The notes below the pieces were generated by a model. That model ran no database searches. It saw nothing but the letters and a program-made list of their open reading frames with translations, and was not told the origin of the DNA. Below, one piece after another: positions 17,414-26,638 of a stretch of 64,000 nucleotides of DNA. Position numbers and translations under genes: made by a program. The DNA lies in contig CALSME010000007.1 in the NCBI GenBank assembly GCA_943787375.1, positions 58,991 through 122,990 on the forward strand. Direction: 5' to 3'. This stretch comes from an uncultured Polaribacter sp. Lineage in GTDB: Bacteria; Bacteroidota; Bacteroidia; Flavobacteriales; Flavobacteriaceae. Every line of letters begins with the position of its first letter. The first letter of the stretch is position 1.

Positions 17414-18391
17414 ATGAATACAGTTGAGCAAATTAAACTGCCTATCTTATCTGAAATGGAACTCTTTGAAGAAAAGTTCAAAGATGCGATGCTTTCTAAA
17501 GTTCCGCTTTTAAACAGAATTACCTATTATATTGTTCGAAGAAAAGGAAAACAAATGCGTCCGATGTTTGTTTTTTTAGTAGCAAAAATGGTTTCTAATG
17601 GTGGTTTTGATGAACGTACTTACCGAGGTGCTTCTGTAGTAGAATTAATACATACTGCTACTTTGGTGCATGATGATGTGGTAGATGATAGCAATAGAAG
17701 GCGCGGATTTTTCTCCATAAATGCCCTTTGGAAAAACAAAATCGCCGTACTTGTAGGCGATTTTTTATTGTCGAAAGGATTGTTGTTGTCTATTGATAAT
17801 GAAGATTTTGATTTGTTAAAATTGATTTCTATTGCCGTTCGTGAAATGAGTGAGGGTGAATTGTTACAAATAGAAAAAGCCCGAAAATTAGACATTACCG
17901 AAGCCGTTTATTTTGATATTATCCGTAAAAAAACAGCCACTTTAATTGCTGCTTGCTGTGGGATTGGCGCGGCATCTGTTGGCGCAAGTCAAGAGAAGGT
18001 GCATCAAATGAGAAAATTTGGAGAATATATTGGGATTGCTTTTCAGATAAAAGATGATTTATTCGATTATTCGGATGCCAAAATTGGAAAGCCTACTGGG
18101 ATTGATATTAAAGAACAAAAAATGACCTTGCCTTTAATTTATACCCTAAATAATTGTTCTAAAAAAGAAAAATCTTGGTTGATCAATTCCATCAAAAAAC
18201 ACAACAAGGATAAAAAGCGTGTGAAAGAAATCATCACTTTTGTGAAAAGTAATGGCGGAATTGAATATACAACTCTTAAAATGGAAGAGTATATCCAAAA
18301 AGCCATTGCCCTTTTAGAAAATTATCCAACTTCAGAATACAAAACCTCATTGCTTAAAATGATTGGGTACGTTGTGGAACGTAAGATTTAA
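17414..18391 (+). CDS. Polyprenyl (isoprenyl) diphosphate synthase
   Basis: Head-to-tail trans-prenyl transferase that elongates allylic diphosphates with IPP, here probably making the octaprenyl-type chain for menaquinone. Using the ATG at 17414 the product is 325 residues. The first aspartate-rich motif is LVHDDVVDDSNRRR (about 84-97) and the second is IKDDLFDY (about 208-215). The GKQMRPM motif near residue 43 binds IPP. Chain length cannot be read with certainty. It converges on the GH3 gene. Confidence 0.92.
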   Translation: MNTVEQIKLPILSEMELFEEKFKDAMLSKVPLLNRITYYIVRRKGKQMRPMFVFLVAKMVSNGGFDERTYRGASVVELIHTATLVHDDVVDDSNRRRGFFSINALWKNKIAVLVGDFLLSKGLLLSIDNEDFDLLKLISIAVREMSEGELLQIEKARKLDITEAVYFDIIRKKTATLIAACCGIGAASVGASQEKVHQMRKFGEYIGIAFQIKDDLFDYSDAKIGKPTGIDIKEQKMTLPLIYTLNNCSKKEKSWLINSIKKHNKDKKRVKEIITFVKSNGGIEYTTLKMEEYIQKAIALLENYPTSEYKTSLLKMIGYVVERKI

Positions 18392-18481
18392 TAAATAACA
18401 AATCCGAGTGCAATCAATACAAGAAAACTAAATTATTTCTTTCAATAATAAAGTTCCACTTTTTGGGACAAAGAGTTTTGT

Positions 18482-19990
18482 TTATAGGTTTAATAACTCC
18501 TCTACAAACGCTCTCGAATTGGACAACCTGGGCACTTTGTGTTGGCCTCCTAATTTACCTTTTTTCTTGAGCCAGCTATAGAACAATCCCTTTTTTGCTT
18601 TGTGCACTAAGGGCAGCATTAAGGTCATGTTTAAATATCGTTTTGCCTCATAATCGGAGTTGATTCCTTTTAATGCTTCGTCTAAAATTTCGGTAAACTT
18701 CGCCATTACTTTGGGTTCTTTGGTAAATTCAATAATCCATTCATGTCCTCCTTTTTCTTTGCCTTCCATAAAAATTGGCCCTACGGTATAATCAGAAATG
18801 ATTGCATTTGTTTTCTCACAGGCGGTTCGCAAAGCTTCTTCGGCATTTTCAATGATCAATTCTTCCCCAAAAACATTGATGTGGTGTTTTGTCCGTCCTG
18901 TAATTTTAATTCGATACGGGTCTGTAGCGGTAAATTTTACAGTATCACCAATTAAATAACGCCATAAGCCACCATTGGTGGTGATTAAGATTGCATAATT
19001 AATTCCTTTTTTCACCTCTGACAAAGGGATAGCAGTTGAATCTTCACCCTTATAATGCTCCATTGGAATGAATTCATAAAAGATTCCATAATCCAACATC
19101 AACAAGAGCTCTTTAGAACCCTGTCTATCTTGAATGGCAAAAAAACCTTCGGAGGCATTGTAAATTTCGTAATAGTTGAAATCGGCTTTCGGAATCAATT
19201 TTTTGTATTGTTCTCTATAAGGGTTAAAATTTACTCCCCCGTGAAAATAGACCTCTAAATTTGGCCAAACCTCTAATATATTCTCTTTTCCTGTTTTCTC
19301 CAAAACCCGATTCAATAAGACCAACATCCATGAAGGAACCCCTACCAAACTGGTAATGTTTTCATTGATCGTCTCGTTGACAATGGCCTCCATTTTAGTT
19401 TCCCACTCTGCCATTAACGCGACTTGCTGACTTGGTGCGGAACTAAAATCTGCCCAAAAAGGCAAGTTTTCTGTAATGATTGCAGACAAGTCGCCAAAGT
19501 GAGATCCGTTGTCTTGATAAACCTCCGAACTTCCTCCCAATCGCAAACCTTTGCCTGTAAAAAGCTGTGTTTTGGGATTGTTGTTAATGTACAAACACAG
19601 CATGTCTTTTCCTGCTTTCAAGTGACAATATTCTAGCGCATCATCGGAAACAGGAATGAATTTACTTTTTGCATTGGTGGTACCGCTACTTTTTGCAAAC
19701 CATTTTATCGGGGTTGGCCAGAATAAATTTTGGGTTCCTTTTCGACTGCGTTCAATGAAGGGTTCGAAAGTTTCATATTGCTGTATGGGCACTTTTTTAC
19801 GAAAATCTGTATATTTATGAATGGTAGTAAACTCTTTTTTTATTCCAAACTCGGTGTTTTTAGCAGTATTTATGAGTCTTAGCAACAGTTCTTCTTGAAC
19901 GTCGTTCGGGTATTTCATAAAGAGCTCTATTTGGTGTATCCGTTTCTTTAAAAACCAAGATATTATAGAATTGATAATCTGAAACGCCAT
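18482..19990 (-). CDS. GH3-family acyl-adenylate/amidosynthetase-like protein
   Basis: A 502-residue protein of the GH3 family, named for plant auxin-responsive enzymes that adenylate carboxylic acids and join them to amino acids. Bacteroidota commonly carry one copy of unknown substrate. Visible motifs are the ATP-binding SSGTTNAKSKFIPVS (about 105-119) and YNASEGFFAIQD (about 280-291), with YLIGDTVKFT and GRTKHHINVFGEEL further on; these are the three adenylation signatures. No signal peptide. Divergent from the DUF2797 gene with an 82-base gap. Confidence 0.9.
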   Translation of the reverse strand: MAFQIINSIISWFLKKRIHQIELFMKYPNDVQEELLLRLINTAKNTEFGIKKEFTTIHKYTDFRKKVPIQQYETFEPFIERSRKGTQNLFWPTPIKWFAKSSGTTNAKSKFIPVSDDALEYCHLKAGKDMLCLYINNNPKTQLFTGKGLRLGGSSEVYQDNGSHFGDLSAIITENLPFWADFSSAPSQQVALMAEWETKMEAIVNETINENITSLVGVPSWMLVLLNRVLEKTGKENILEVWPNLEVYFHGGVNFNPYREQYKKLIPKADFNYYEIYNASEGFFAIQDRQGSKELLLMLDYGIFYEFIPMEHYKGEDSTAIPLSEVKKGINYAILITTNGGLWRYLIGDTVKFTATDPYRIKITGRTKHHINVFGEELIIENAEEALRTACEKTNAIISDYTVGPIFMEGKEKGGHEWIIEFTKEPKVMAKFTEILDEALKGINSDYEAKRYLNMTLMLPLVHKAKKGLFYSWLKKKGKLGGQHKVPRLSNSRAFVEELLNL

Positions 19991-20072
19991 AGAATTTTTG
20001 TAAGTTTGTTTGATGCTATTTCTTATTTAAACAAAGCAATAAATCTTCCTCTAAAGTAATAAAATCTTTTAT

Positions 20073-20864
20073 ATGACCTATCAAGGAGTTTTAAAAAAAA
20101 TGATGACCGAGAATTCAGATCAAATTCAGTACTACCTGGACATGAATGATGATTTTATTAATATGAATCAATTATTGAATACCACAATAACACTTGATTT
20201 TGTGACCTATGAATGCTTAAACTGTCATTTAGAAAAGGAAATTTACAGGCAAGGTTTCTGTAAATCTTGCTTTTTTGATACTCCAAATGCTGGAGATTGG
20301 ATTATGAGACCCGAATTAAGCACAGCACATCTAGGGATAGAAGATCGAAATTTAACCTATGAAAAAAGCGTACAACTAAAACCACATATTGTGTACTTGG
20401 CAAATTCAAGCAATGTAAAAGTGGGAGTTACCAGAAAACAGCAAGTTCCTACTCGTTGGATAGATCAGGGAGCGCACGAAGCCATTGAAATTGTAGAAGT
20501 ACCCAATAGATATTTAGCTGGAATTACCGAAGTAGCTTTAAAAGCTTACGTAGCCGACAAAACGAATTGGAGAAAAATGCTAAAGAATGACAATGCTGAT
20601 GAAAACCTTCTCGAGTGGAGAGATCAATTAAAGCAATACATACCAGACGAAGCCAAAGCGTATTTCATAGCGAACAATAAAGAAACCAAGTTGAATTTTC
20701 CGGTGGTAAAATATCCAGAGAAACCAAAAAGTTTGAACCTCAAGAAAACACTTCACTATTCAGGCACATTGGTTGGTATTAAGGGACAGTATTTAATTTT
20801 TGAGGATGAAACTGTTTTTAATGTAAGAGCCAATGAAGGCTTAGTAGTTTCGATAAAAGTGTAA
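20073..20864 (+). CDS. DUF2797 domain protein
   Basis: A 263-residue protein of the DUF2797 family. The N-terminus has a likely zinc site, CLNCHLEKEIYRQGFCKSC (two CxxC pairs, about 49-67). The conserved middle part reads STAHLGIEDRN and HIVYLANSSNVKVGVTRK, then QVPTRWIDQGA, which resembles a GIY-YIG-like core (the YLANS..KVGVTR stretch). That fold link is my inference. Function unknown. The nitrilase gene follows after 72 bases on the same strand. Confidence 0.85.
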   Translation: MTYQGVLKKMMTENSDQIQYYLDMNDDFINMNQLLNTTITLDFVTYECLNCHLEKEIYRQGFCKSCFFDTPNAGDWIMRPELSTAHLGIEDRNLTYEKSVQLKPHIVYLANSSNVKVGVTRKQQVPTRWIDQGAHEAIEIVEVPNRYLAGITEVALKAYVADKTNWRKMLKNDNADENLLEWRDQLKQYIPDEAKAYFIANNKETKLNFPVVKYPEKPKSLNLKKTLHYSGTLVGIKGQYLIFEDETVFNVRANEGLVVSIKV

Positions 20865-20936
20865 TATTAAAATGATTCTTTCGAAAATTTACACAGCAAT
20901 AGTTGCAACCATTTACAGTGAATTAATAAATAGATA

Positions 20937-21890
20937 ATGATCAAAAACCTATTAAAAGTAGCCTTAGCACAAATTTCACCAGTTTGGCTGAATAAAGAAA
21001 AGACCATCGAGAAAATAGAAAAATCTATTTTAGATGCTGCAAAAGAAAATTGTGAACTCATTGTTTTTGGCGAAGCGCTATTGCCTGGCTATCCTTTTTG
21101 GATTGCATTAACTAACGGTGTAGAGTGGGATTCTAAAACTCAAAAAGAATTGCATGCACATTATGTTCGCAATTCGATTACAATCGAAAAAGGCGAGTTA
21201 GACAGCATTTGTAGATTAGCGAAAGAATACAACATTGCGATTTATTTAGGGATTATGGAGCGCGCACAAAATAGGGGAGGACACAGTATTTATGCTTCTT
21301 TGGTATATATTAATGCTGCAGGAGAAATAAAGTCCGTTCATCGCAAATTGCAGCCTACTTTTGACGAACGTTTAACCTGGGCGCCAGGAGACGGAAATGG
21401 TTTGCAGGTGCATCCATTAAAAGATTTTACAGTTGGTGGTTTGAATTGTTGGGAAAATTGGATGCCTTTACCAAGAACTGCTTTGTATGGTTTGGGTGAA
21501 AATTTACACATCGCTGTTTGGCCTGGAAGTGATCATAACACCAAGGACATTACTCGTTTTATAGCGAGGGAGTCTCGTTCCTTTGTCATTTCAGTTTCTA
21601 GTTTAATGGCAAAAGCAGATTTTCCAAAAGGCACACCTCATTTAGATAAAATTTTAGAAAATGCCCCTGATATTTTGGCAAACGGTGGATCTTGTATTGC
21701 AGGGCCTAATGGTGAATGGATGGTGGCTCCCGTTTTGTTGAAAGAAGGTTTGATTATTGAAACCTTAGATTTTAACCGAGTGTTGGAAGAACGACAAAAT
21801 TTTGACTGTGTGGGGCATTACTCCAGACCCGATGTAACGAAGCTGTCGGTAAATAGAGAACGACAAAGTACCGTTTCGTACAAAGATTAA
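20937..21890 (+). CDS. Carbon-nitrogen hydrolase (nitrilase-type)
   Basis: A 317-residue member of the nitrilase superfamily with the full catalytic set: E46 (FGEALLPGYPFW), K137 (HRKLQPTFDERLTW) and C171 (GGLNCWENWMPL). The LNCWEN context and the HRKLQPT motif match true nitrilases (branch 1), which turn nitriles to acids plus ammonia, rather than amidases. The substrate is unknown. Its last four bases overlap the end of the convergent LacI-type regulator gene. Confidence 0.92.
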   Translation: MIKNLLKVALAQISPVWLNKEKTIEKIEKSILDAAKENCELIVFGEALLPGYPFWIALTNGVEWDSKTQKELHAHYVRNSITIEKGELDSICRLAKEYNIAIYLGIMERAQNRGGHSIYASLVYINAAGEIKSVHRKLQPTFDERLTWAPGDGNGLQVHPLKDFTVGGLNCWENWMPLPRTALYGLGENLHIAVWPGSDHNTKDITRFIARESRSFVISVSSLMAKADFPKGTPHLDKILENAPDILANGGSCIAGPNGEWMVAPVLLKEGLIIETLDFNRVLEERQNFDCVGHYSRPDVTKLSVNRERQSTVSYKD

Positions 21891-22918
21891 AGAGCGAATT
21901 TTTTTGTAGAATTTCGTTCTACTAAATTTGTTTTTATTACTACAGTTTTTGGTTTCTCAGGCGTAATTTTTTTATTTAATTTGTCAATCAGAATTTCTGC
22001 TGCAGTGGCACCCATTATTTCCCCATGTTGACTTATTGTTGTCATTTTTGGACTGGAGTGTCTTGCTAAAATTCCGTTTGAAAAAGAAATCACAGAAAAG
22101 TTTTGAGGGATTTTGTGTCCTTTTTTAATAGCTACTTTCATTGCAGCAATTGCTGAAGATTCATCCGTAGCAATTACAGCATCAATGGTGTTGTTGTCGA
22201 AAATTGGAGTTAAAATATTTTCATACTCTTTGTAATCATCTTCTAAAATATCGATAATTAAATTTCGGTTTACTGTAATGTTATTTTCTTCCAATCCTTT
22301 TAAGTAACCATGTTTTCTTTTCTCGCCAATTTTTAACTTACTAATGGTAGAAATAAACGCAATGTTTTTACTTCCAGTTTTCACAAGGTGATTTACTGTG
22401 TTTACAGTACCGATAAAATCGTCCGTAATTACTTTGTCACAATCAATGCCATCTGCAACCCGATCAAACATTACTATAGGGGTGTTATTATTGATCATTT
22501 CTTGCAAATGCGAAAAATCATTTTTTAAAATGGTTTCTTCTGCCAAAGAAAGAATAAAACCATCTATAATACCATTGGAAAGCATTTCTATAGTTTCTAC
22601 TTCTTTGGTATAAGACTCATTGGAAATGCAAGAAATAATTTTATATCCTCGATCATTTGCTACTTTTTCGATGCCTTTAAAAACTTGCGCAAAGAAATAA
22701 TTTAGCATATTGGGAATGATAATTCCAATCGTCTTTGTTTGTCTGTTTTTTAAACTTAACGCATTAAAATTGGGTTTATAATTGTTCTCTTTTGCAAATT
22801 TTTGAATCTTTTCTTTGGTGCTAATACTAATTTCATAACTGTTATTCAGTGCCTTGGAAACGGTTGAAATAGAAACGTTAAATTCTTTAGCGATGTCTTT
22901 TATAGTCAGTCTTTTCAT
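21887..22918 (-). CDS. LacI-family transcriptional regulator
   Basis: A 343-residue regulator. The helix-turn-helix is at residues 3-23 (TIKDIAKEFNVSISTVSKALN), followed by the hinge helix and a periplasmic-binding-protein-like effector domain from about residue 58 (TKTIGIIIPNMLNYFF). Such proteins usually sense a sugar. No sugar operon lies beside it: upstream is the glycosyltransferase operon's end (22962) and the regulator gene is downstream of it on the same strand. Its target is therefore not clear from this window. Confidence 0.92.
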   Translation of the reverse strand: MKRLTIKDIAKEFNVSISTVSKALNNSYEISISTKEKIQKFAKENNYKPNFNALSLKNRQTKTIGIIIPNMLNYFFAQVFKGIEKVANDRGYKIISCISNESYTKEVETIEMLSNGIIDGFILSLAEETILKNDFSHLQEMINNNTPIVMFDRVADGIDCDKVITDDFIGTVNTVNHLVKTGSKNIAFISTISKLKIGEKRKHGYLKGLEENNITVNRNLIIDILEDDYKEYENILTPIFDNNTIDAVIATDESSAIAAMKVAIKKGHKIPQNFSVISFSNGILARHSSPKMTTISQHGEIMGATAAEILIDKLNKKITPEKPKTVVIKTNLVERNSTKKFAL

Positions 22919-22961
22919 TGGAAAATAGATAAGTGTGTAAAATACAAAAAACTATGAACAT

Positions 22962-24380
22962 CTAGGTTAACAGGATGTTGTTTTTCTTTTTAAGTTCAAA
23001 AATTAGATATAAAAAAACAATTAAATACTCGAGTCCTACAAACCAAAGGTTCTCATTCCAAGGGGTATTTGCGTAGGCCTGATAGCTTAAAATAATGGCG
23101 AAACTCCAGACGATTGTGAAGCGATACTTTGTAAAAACGCTCAAAATTAGTAATGTCGCCAAATACCAAGGATGCATTGTTGTGGTGGTAAAGTAATAGA
23201 AAGAACTTCCAAATAAAAGTGCTGTAATGAGTTGGCGGATCGAACTGTTTTTTCTAAAGAAGGTTAGGTATCCTATGAAAATTAAGGTTAGAATGGGCGT
23301 TATTTTACCGATGATTGCAATTTCATTCCAACCTCTAAAAAGATACCCAATTTCTCGAAAGAGGTAGTAAAAACTAGCGTTAAATTCAAATTTCTGAAAC
23401 CATAAACCAACTGATTTTAAATAATTGGAAATTAATTCGGGCGAATAAAATGGTAAGAATAGGGCGATTATTGTGGCGAATATAATACCATAGAAGGCAA
23501 TTAAATTTTTGATTCCTGTGAAGCTTAGATTCCATTTTTCTCTTTGGAGTCCATTGCCACTTTTATCATTAATTAGCTCCAATTTATTTTCAAGGTTTTT
23601 CGATTTTGTAAACCATTGGTAGAAAAGCGGTAAAAATAAAAATGGAATGAGTTTTACAGAAATAGAACCTGCGATTAATACCCCTGCAAAGCGCCATTTT
23701 TTTTGAGTTAATTTATACAATGCACAGACCAAGAAGAATAACATGATGGATTCGAAATGGAGGTTTCCTGTCATTTCAATAATGATAAACGGGTTGAGTA
23801 CATACCAAAAAATATTTTGAATCGGTAGATTCAATTTTTCCAATAGCTTTTTTCCAAAATAAAGAATCCCTATATCGGCCATAATAATAAGAACTCGTAA
23901 TACGACTATAGAGCCCAAAATACTCTTGCTCGAAAAAAGGGCTGCAATTAAAAAGCATATTTGATGTAATGGTGGGTAATTGGTGTAATGACTCCCATTC
24001 AATTCTCCCATGCCTTCATAAAGAGTTTGGGCTTCTGATATTGGGTTTAATCCTTGTTGAATGTAGGTTTCTGGTAATGAAAGGTAGGGGTTTAGTCCTT
24101 CGAGAATCATTCTTCCGTCCCAGATAAAACGATAGAAATCTTGTGATAGATTTGGAATTTGGAATAGGATTACTAGCCTAAAAAGGATGGAAATACCTGC
24201 CAAATATTTAAAATTGAACGGCTTGCTTTTCATTAGAAAATAAAAGCAAATAAATAAAGAAAACCAAGTAAAAAGCAATGTGTTAAAAGCGGTTCTCTCT
24301 ATAAAATAGCCAATATAAAAATAGAGAATACAACTGGTAAGAGTTAGGAAAATAGCTTTGTATTTATCCAATCCAATCAT
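22962..24380 (-). CDS. GT-C-type membrane glycosyltransferase (GT87/mannosyltransferase-like)
   Basis: A 472-residue polytopic membrane protein with about 11-13 hydrophobic segments and the GT-C hallmarks: an early loop with FRLVILFQIPNLSQDFYRFIWDGRMILEGLNPYL (key residues D80, Y82 and the DGR triplet) and later HFESIMLFF. Such enzymes transfer sugars from polyprenyl-phosphate donors on the outer face of the membrane. The donor is probably made by the DPM1-like enzyme two genes upstream. Its start overlaps the preceding stop by one base (TAATG). Confidence 0.82.
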   Translation of the reverse strand: MIGLDKYKAIFLTLTSCILYFYIGYFIERTAFNTLLFTWFSLFICFYFLMKSKPFNFKYLAGISILFRLVILFQIPNLSQDFYRFIWDGRMILEGLNPYLSLPETYIQQGLNPISEAQTLYEGMGELNGSHYTNYPPLHQICFLIAALFSSKSILGSIVVLRVLIIMADIGILYFGKKLLEKLNLPIQNIFWYVLNPFIIIEMTGNLHFESIMLFFLVCALYKLTQKKWRFAGVLIAGSISVKLIPFLFLPLFYQWFTKSKNLENKLELINDKSGNGLQREKWNLSFTGIKNLIAFYGIIFATIIALFLPFYSPELISNYLKSVGLWFQKFEFNASFYYLFREIGYLFRGWNEIAIIGKITPILTLIFIGYLTFFRKNSSIRQLITALLFGSSFYYFTTTTMHPWYLATLLILSVFTKYRFTIVWSFAIILSYQAYANTPWNENLWFVGLEYLIVFLYLIFELKKKNNILLT

Positions 24381-25870
24381 TAAGCTTTCGAAAAAATAGA
24401 TTTAAAGAATACATAACCAAAACCTATAAAAAGCATTAAGTGAAATGGGAACAATCCAAAATCTCCACCTTGATCTCCAACGATAAATGCACTGTACATT
24501 CCAAAAGCAAAATAGAGCACCAAGATTCCTTCAACAATCACATTTACAGAAGGTTTTTTCTTGATGTATTTGTTGTTTTTCCAACCGTCTTTTAGGGTTT
24601 TAATATTGAATTTAGGGGTTCTTACAAACTCACTTTTTTTACCGAAATGACCTTCCAAAACCGCGATGGAATTATGTAAAGAAAAGCCCATTGCTATTGA
24701 GAAAAAGGTGAAAAACATACAAATAAAATTCAAAAACTTTACAAACCCACCACCATACATTCTTTTGTACATGTGCCAATAGCAGATAAAGAAAATTAAT
24801 GAGCTGATGACAAAGAAACTCATCATATAGAAGTAGTTTTTTAGATGTGCATATTCATTTTTTATGTACAACATTGGGATGCTTAATACAGCTACAATAA
24901 AGACATTTAAAAACATCGAACTATTTAACAAATGCAGTACACTATGAATTTTAGTTTTCAGTGGCAATTCTTTTGCTTTTAAAACTCTTTTTGTCATTTT
25001 TTGAAAATTCTCTGCACCTCCTTTGTTCCAGCGAAATTGTTGCGAACGAGCAGCACTAATAATGACTGGTAACTCTGCAGGTGTTTCTACATTTTCAAGA
25101 TATTTAAACTCCCATTTTTTTAATTGTGCTCTATAACTTAAATCCAAGTCTTCAGTTAAGGTGTCTCCTTCCCAATTACCAGCATCATAAATACATTCTT
25201 TTCTCCACAGACCGGCGGTTCCGTTGAAGTTTATAAAATGGCCCTTACTGTTTCTACCCACTTGTTCTAAGCTAAAATGTGCATCCAATGCAAAAGCTTG
25301 GATCTTTGTAAGTGTAGAGTAATTTCTGTTAATATGTCCCCAGCGTGTTTGAACAACACCAATTTTTTTATCCTTAAAGTAAGGAACTGTTTTTAACAAC
25401 CAGTCCTCTTCAGGTAAAAAATCGGCATCAAAAATGGCAATAATTTCTCCTTTTGTAGTTTTTAAACCTTCTTTTAACGCCCCTGCTTTAAAACCTTGTC
25501 TGTTGGTTCTACAGATGTGTTGAATATCGATGCCTTGTTCTTGTAATTTTTTAATTTGAAGTGCAGTTGTTTCCACAGATTCGTCTGTAGAGTCGTCTAA
25601 AACTTGAATTTCTAATTTCTCTTTTGGATATTTAAGTTTTACAATATTCTCCAATAAGCGTTCCATTACATACATTTCGTTAAAAACGGGTAATTGAATG
25701 GTTACAAATGGGACCTCTTTCGATTTTGATAAATCGAATTGAGGTGAATGATCTTCTTTTTTTTGTGCAGATAAGTAATTAAATAATAAGTTTAATTGTG
25801 CTAATGCGTATAAAAAAATAAGCACTAGTGAGATGGAGTAGATGGTAATTGTAACGTATTCTAAAATCAT
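24380..25870 (-). CDS. Processive GT2 glycosyltransferase, cellulose-synthase-like
   Basis: A 496-residue membrane glycosyltransferase. After a membrane helix (about 7-29) comes the GT-A catalytic domain with all four signature positions: DDS at 92-94, DAD at 148-150, TED at 239-241 and QQFRW at 277-281. Four or more C-terminal membrane helices form the channel part. The layout is that of cellulose/glucomannan synthases, suggesting a processive beta-glycan or a glycolipid sugar. It shares an ATGA overlap with the upstream GT2 gene, so the two are translationally coupled. Confidence 0.9.
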   Translation of the reverse strand: MILEYVTITIYSISLVLIFLYALAQLNLLFNYLSAQKKEDHSPQFDLSKSKEVPFVTIQLPVFNEMYVMERLLENIVKLKYPKEKLEIQVLDDSTDESVETTALQIKKLQEQGIDIQHICRTNRQGFKAGALKEGLKTTKGEIIAIFDADFLPEEDWLLKTVPYFKDKKIGVVQTRWGHINRNYSTLTKIQAFALDAHFSLEQVGRNSKGHFINFNGTAGLWRKECIYDAGNWEGDTLTEDLDLSYRAQLKKWEFKYLENVETPAELPVIISAARSQQFRWNKGGAENFQKMTKRVLKAKELPLKTKIHSVLHLLNSSMFLNVFIVAVLSIPMLYIKNEYAHLKNYFYMMSFFVISSLIFFICYWHMYKRMYGGGFVKFLNFICMFFTFFSIAMGFSLHNSIAVLEGHFGKKSEFVRTPKFNIKTLKDGWKNNKYIKKKPSVNVIVEGILVLYFAFGMYSAFIVGDQGGDFGLFPFHLMLFIGFGYVFFKSIFSKA

Positions 25871-26562
25871 TTTTTAAAACTGTATTTAAAAATCCAAGTA
25901 AGAATTTTAATCCCTGCAAATATAGTACCTTTTACGGTTCCTGAAACTTTAGATATTCCAATTCTATTTCTGTATTTAACGGGGATTTCGAGGTAGGTAA
26001 ATTGCTGTTTTAAAACTTTTAATTGCATCTCAACGGTCCATCCGTAGGTTTTGTCTTCCATTTTTAAAGCCATTAACTTTTCGTATTTAATGGCCCTAAA
26101 AGGACCTAAATCGGTAAAGGTAGCTCCGAAAAACAATTTCATTAAAGAGGTTGCGAGCCAATTCCCAAAAATTTGTTGTGGGGTCATTGCACCATATTCC
26201 CGCTGTTCTTTTACTCTTACGCCCAAAACAAAGTCAATATTTTTAGTAATAATTGGCGATATCAATTCCGTTAATTGTGCTGGATAATCCGAATAATCTC
26301 CATCTAAAAACACCACAATCTCTGGTTTTGTTTTTTGTTTTTCGATATAATCCAATCCTTTTAGGCAGGCATATCCGTAGCCTTTTCTGCTTTCATGCAA
26401 AACCGTGGCACCTGCATTTTTGGCGTTTAGTTCAGTATTGTCGGTTGAGTTGTTGCTAATCACAATTATTTCATCAACAATTTCGGGAATGTCATTTACA
26501 ACATTTGCTATCGAGTCTTGTTCATTATAAGCTGGGATAATAACTTTAATAATTGCCTGCAT
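25867..26562 (-). CDS. GT2 glycosyltransferase, dolichol-phosphate-mannose-synthase-like
   Basis: A 231-residue soluble GT-A enzyme with VIIPAYNEQDSI at 7-18 and the metal-binding DGD at 87-89. The Arg/Lys-rich end (KYRNRIGISKVSGT) matches the DPM1-type family that loads polyprenyl phosphate with a hexose. It is the first gene of a three-gene operon on the minus strand; the other two enzymes plausibly use or extend the lipid-linked sugar. Confidence 0.88.
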   Translation of the reverse strand: MQAIIKVIIPAYNEQDSIANVVNDIPEIVDEIIVISNNSTDNTELNAKNAGATVLHESRKGYGYACLKGLDYIEKQKTKPEIVVFLDGDYSDYPAQLTELISPIITKNIDFVLGVRVKEQREYGAMTPQQIFGNWLATSLMKLFFGATFTDLGPFRAIKYEKLMALKMEDKTYGWTVEMQLKVLKQQFTYLEIPVKYRNRIGISKVSGTVKGTIFAGIKILTWIFKYSFKK

Positions 26563-26618
26563 CCATCACAAATTTTTAAAAGGGTTCTATTTTTCTTTCA
26601 TTGAAAAGTTCTTCGCGG

Positions 26619-26626
26619 CAAAAGTA
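26619..26626 (-). promoter_or_regulatory. Putative -7 element of glycosyltransferase operon
   Basis: On the minus strand TACTTTTG fits TAnnTTTG and lies 56 bases before the ATG of the DPM1-like gene. No clean -33 TTG is found at the usual distance. Confidence 0.35.
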
Positions 26627-26638
26627 CTAAGATTCCGT

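Noticed and set aside
18421..18480. Weak inverted repeats (GTTCC/GGGAC and AAAACT/AGTTTT) between the polyprenyl synthetase and GH3 genes.
   Set aside because: Short, interrupted and without a T run; no confident terminator call.
20073..22918. DUF2797, nitrilase and LacI-type regulator as a single regulated operon.
   Set aside because: The regulator gene is convergent with the nitrilase, overlapping its stop by four bases, so it is not co-transcribed; no operator palindrome was found upstream of either.
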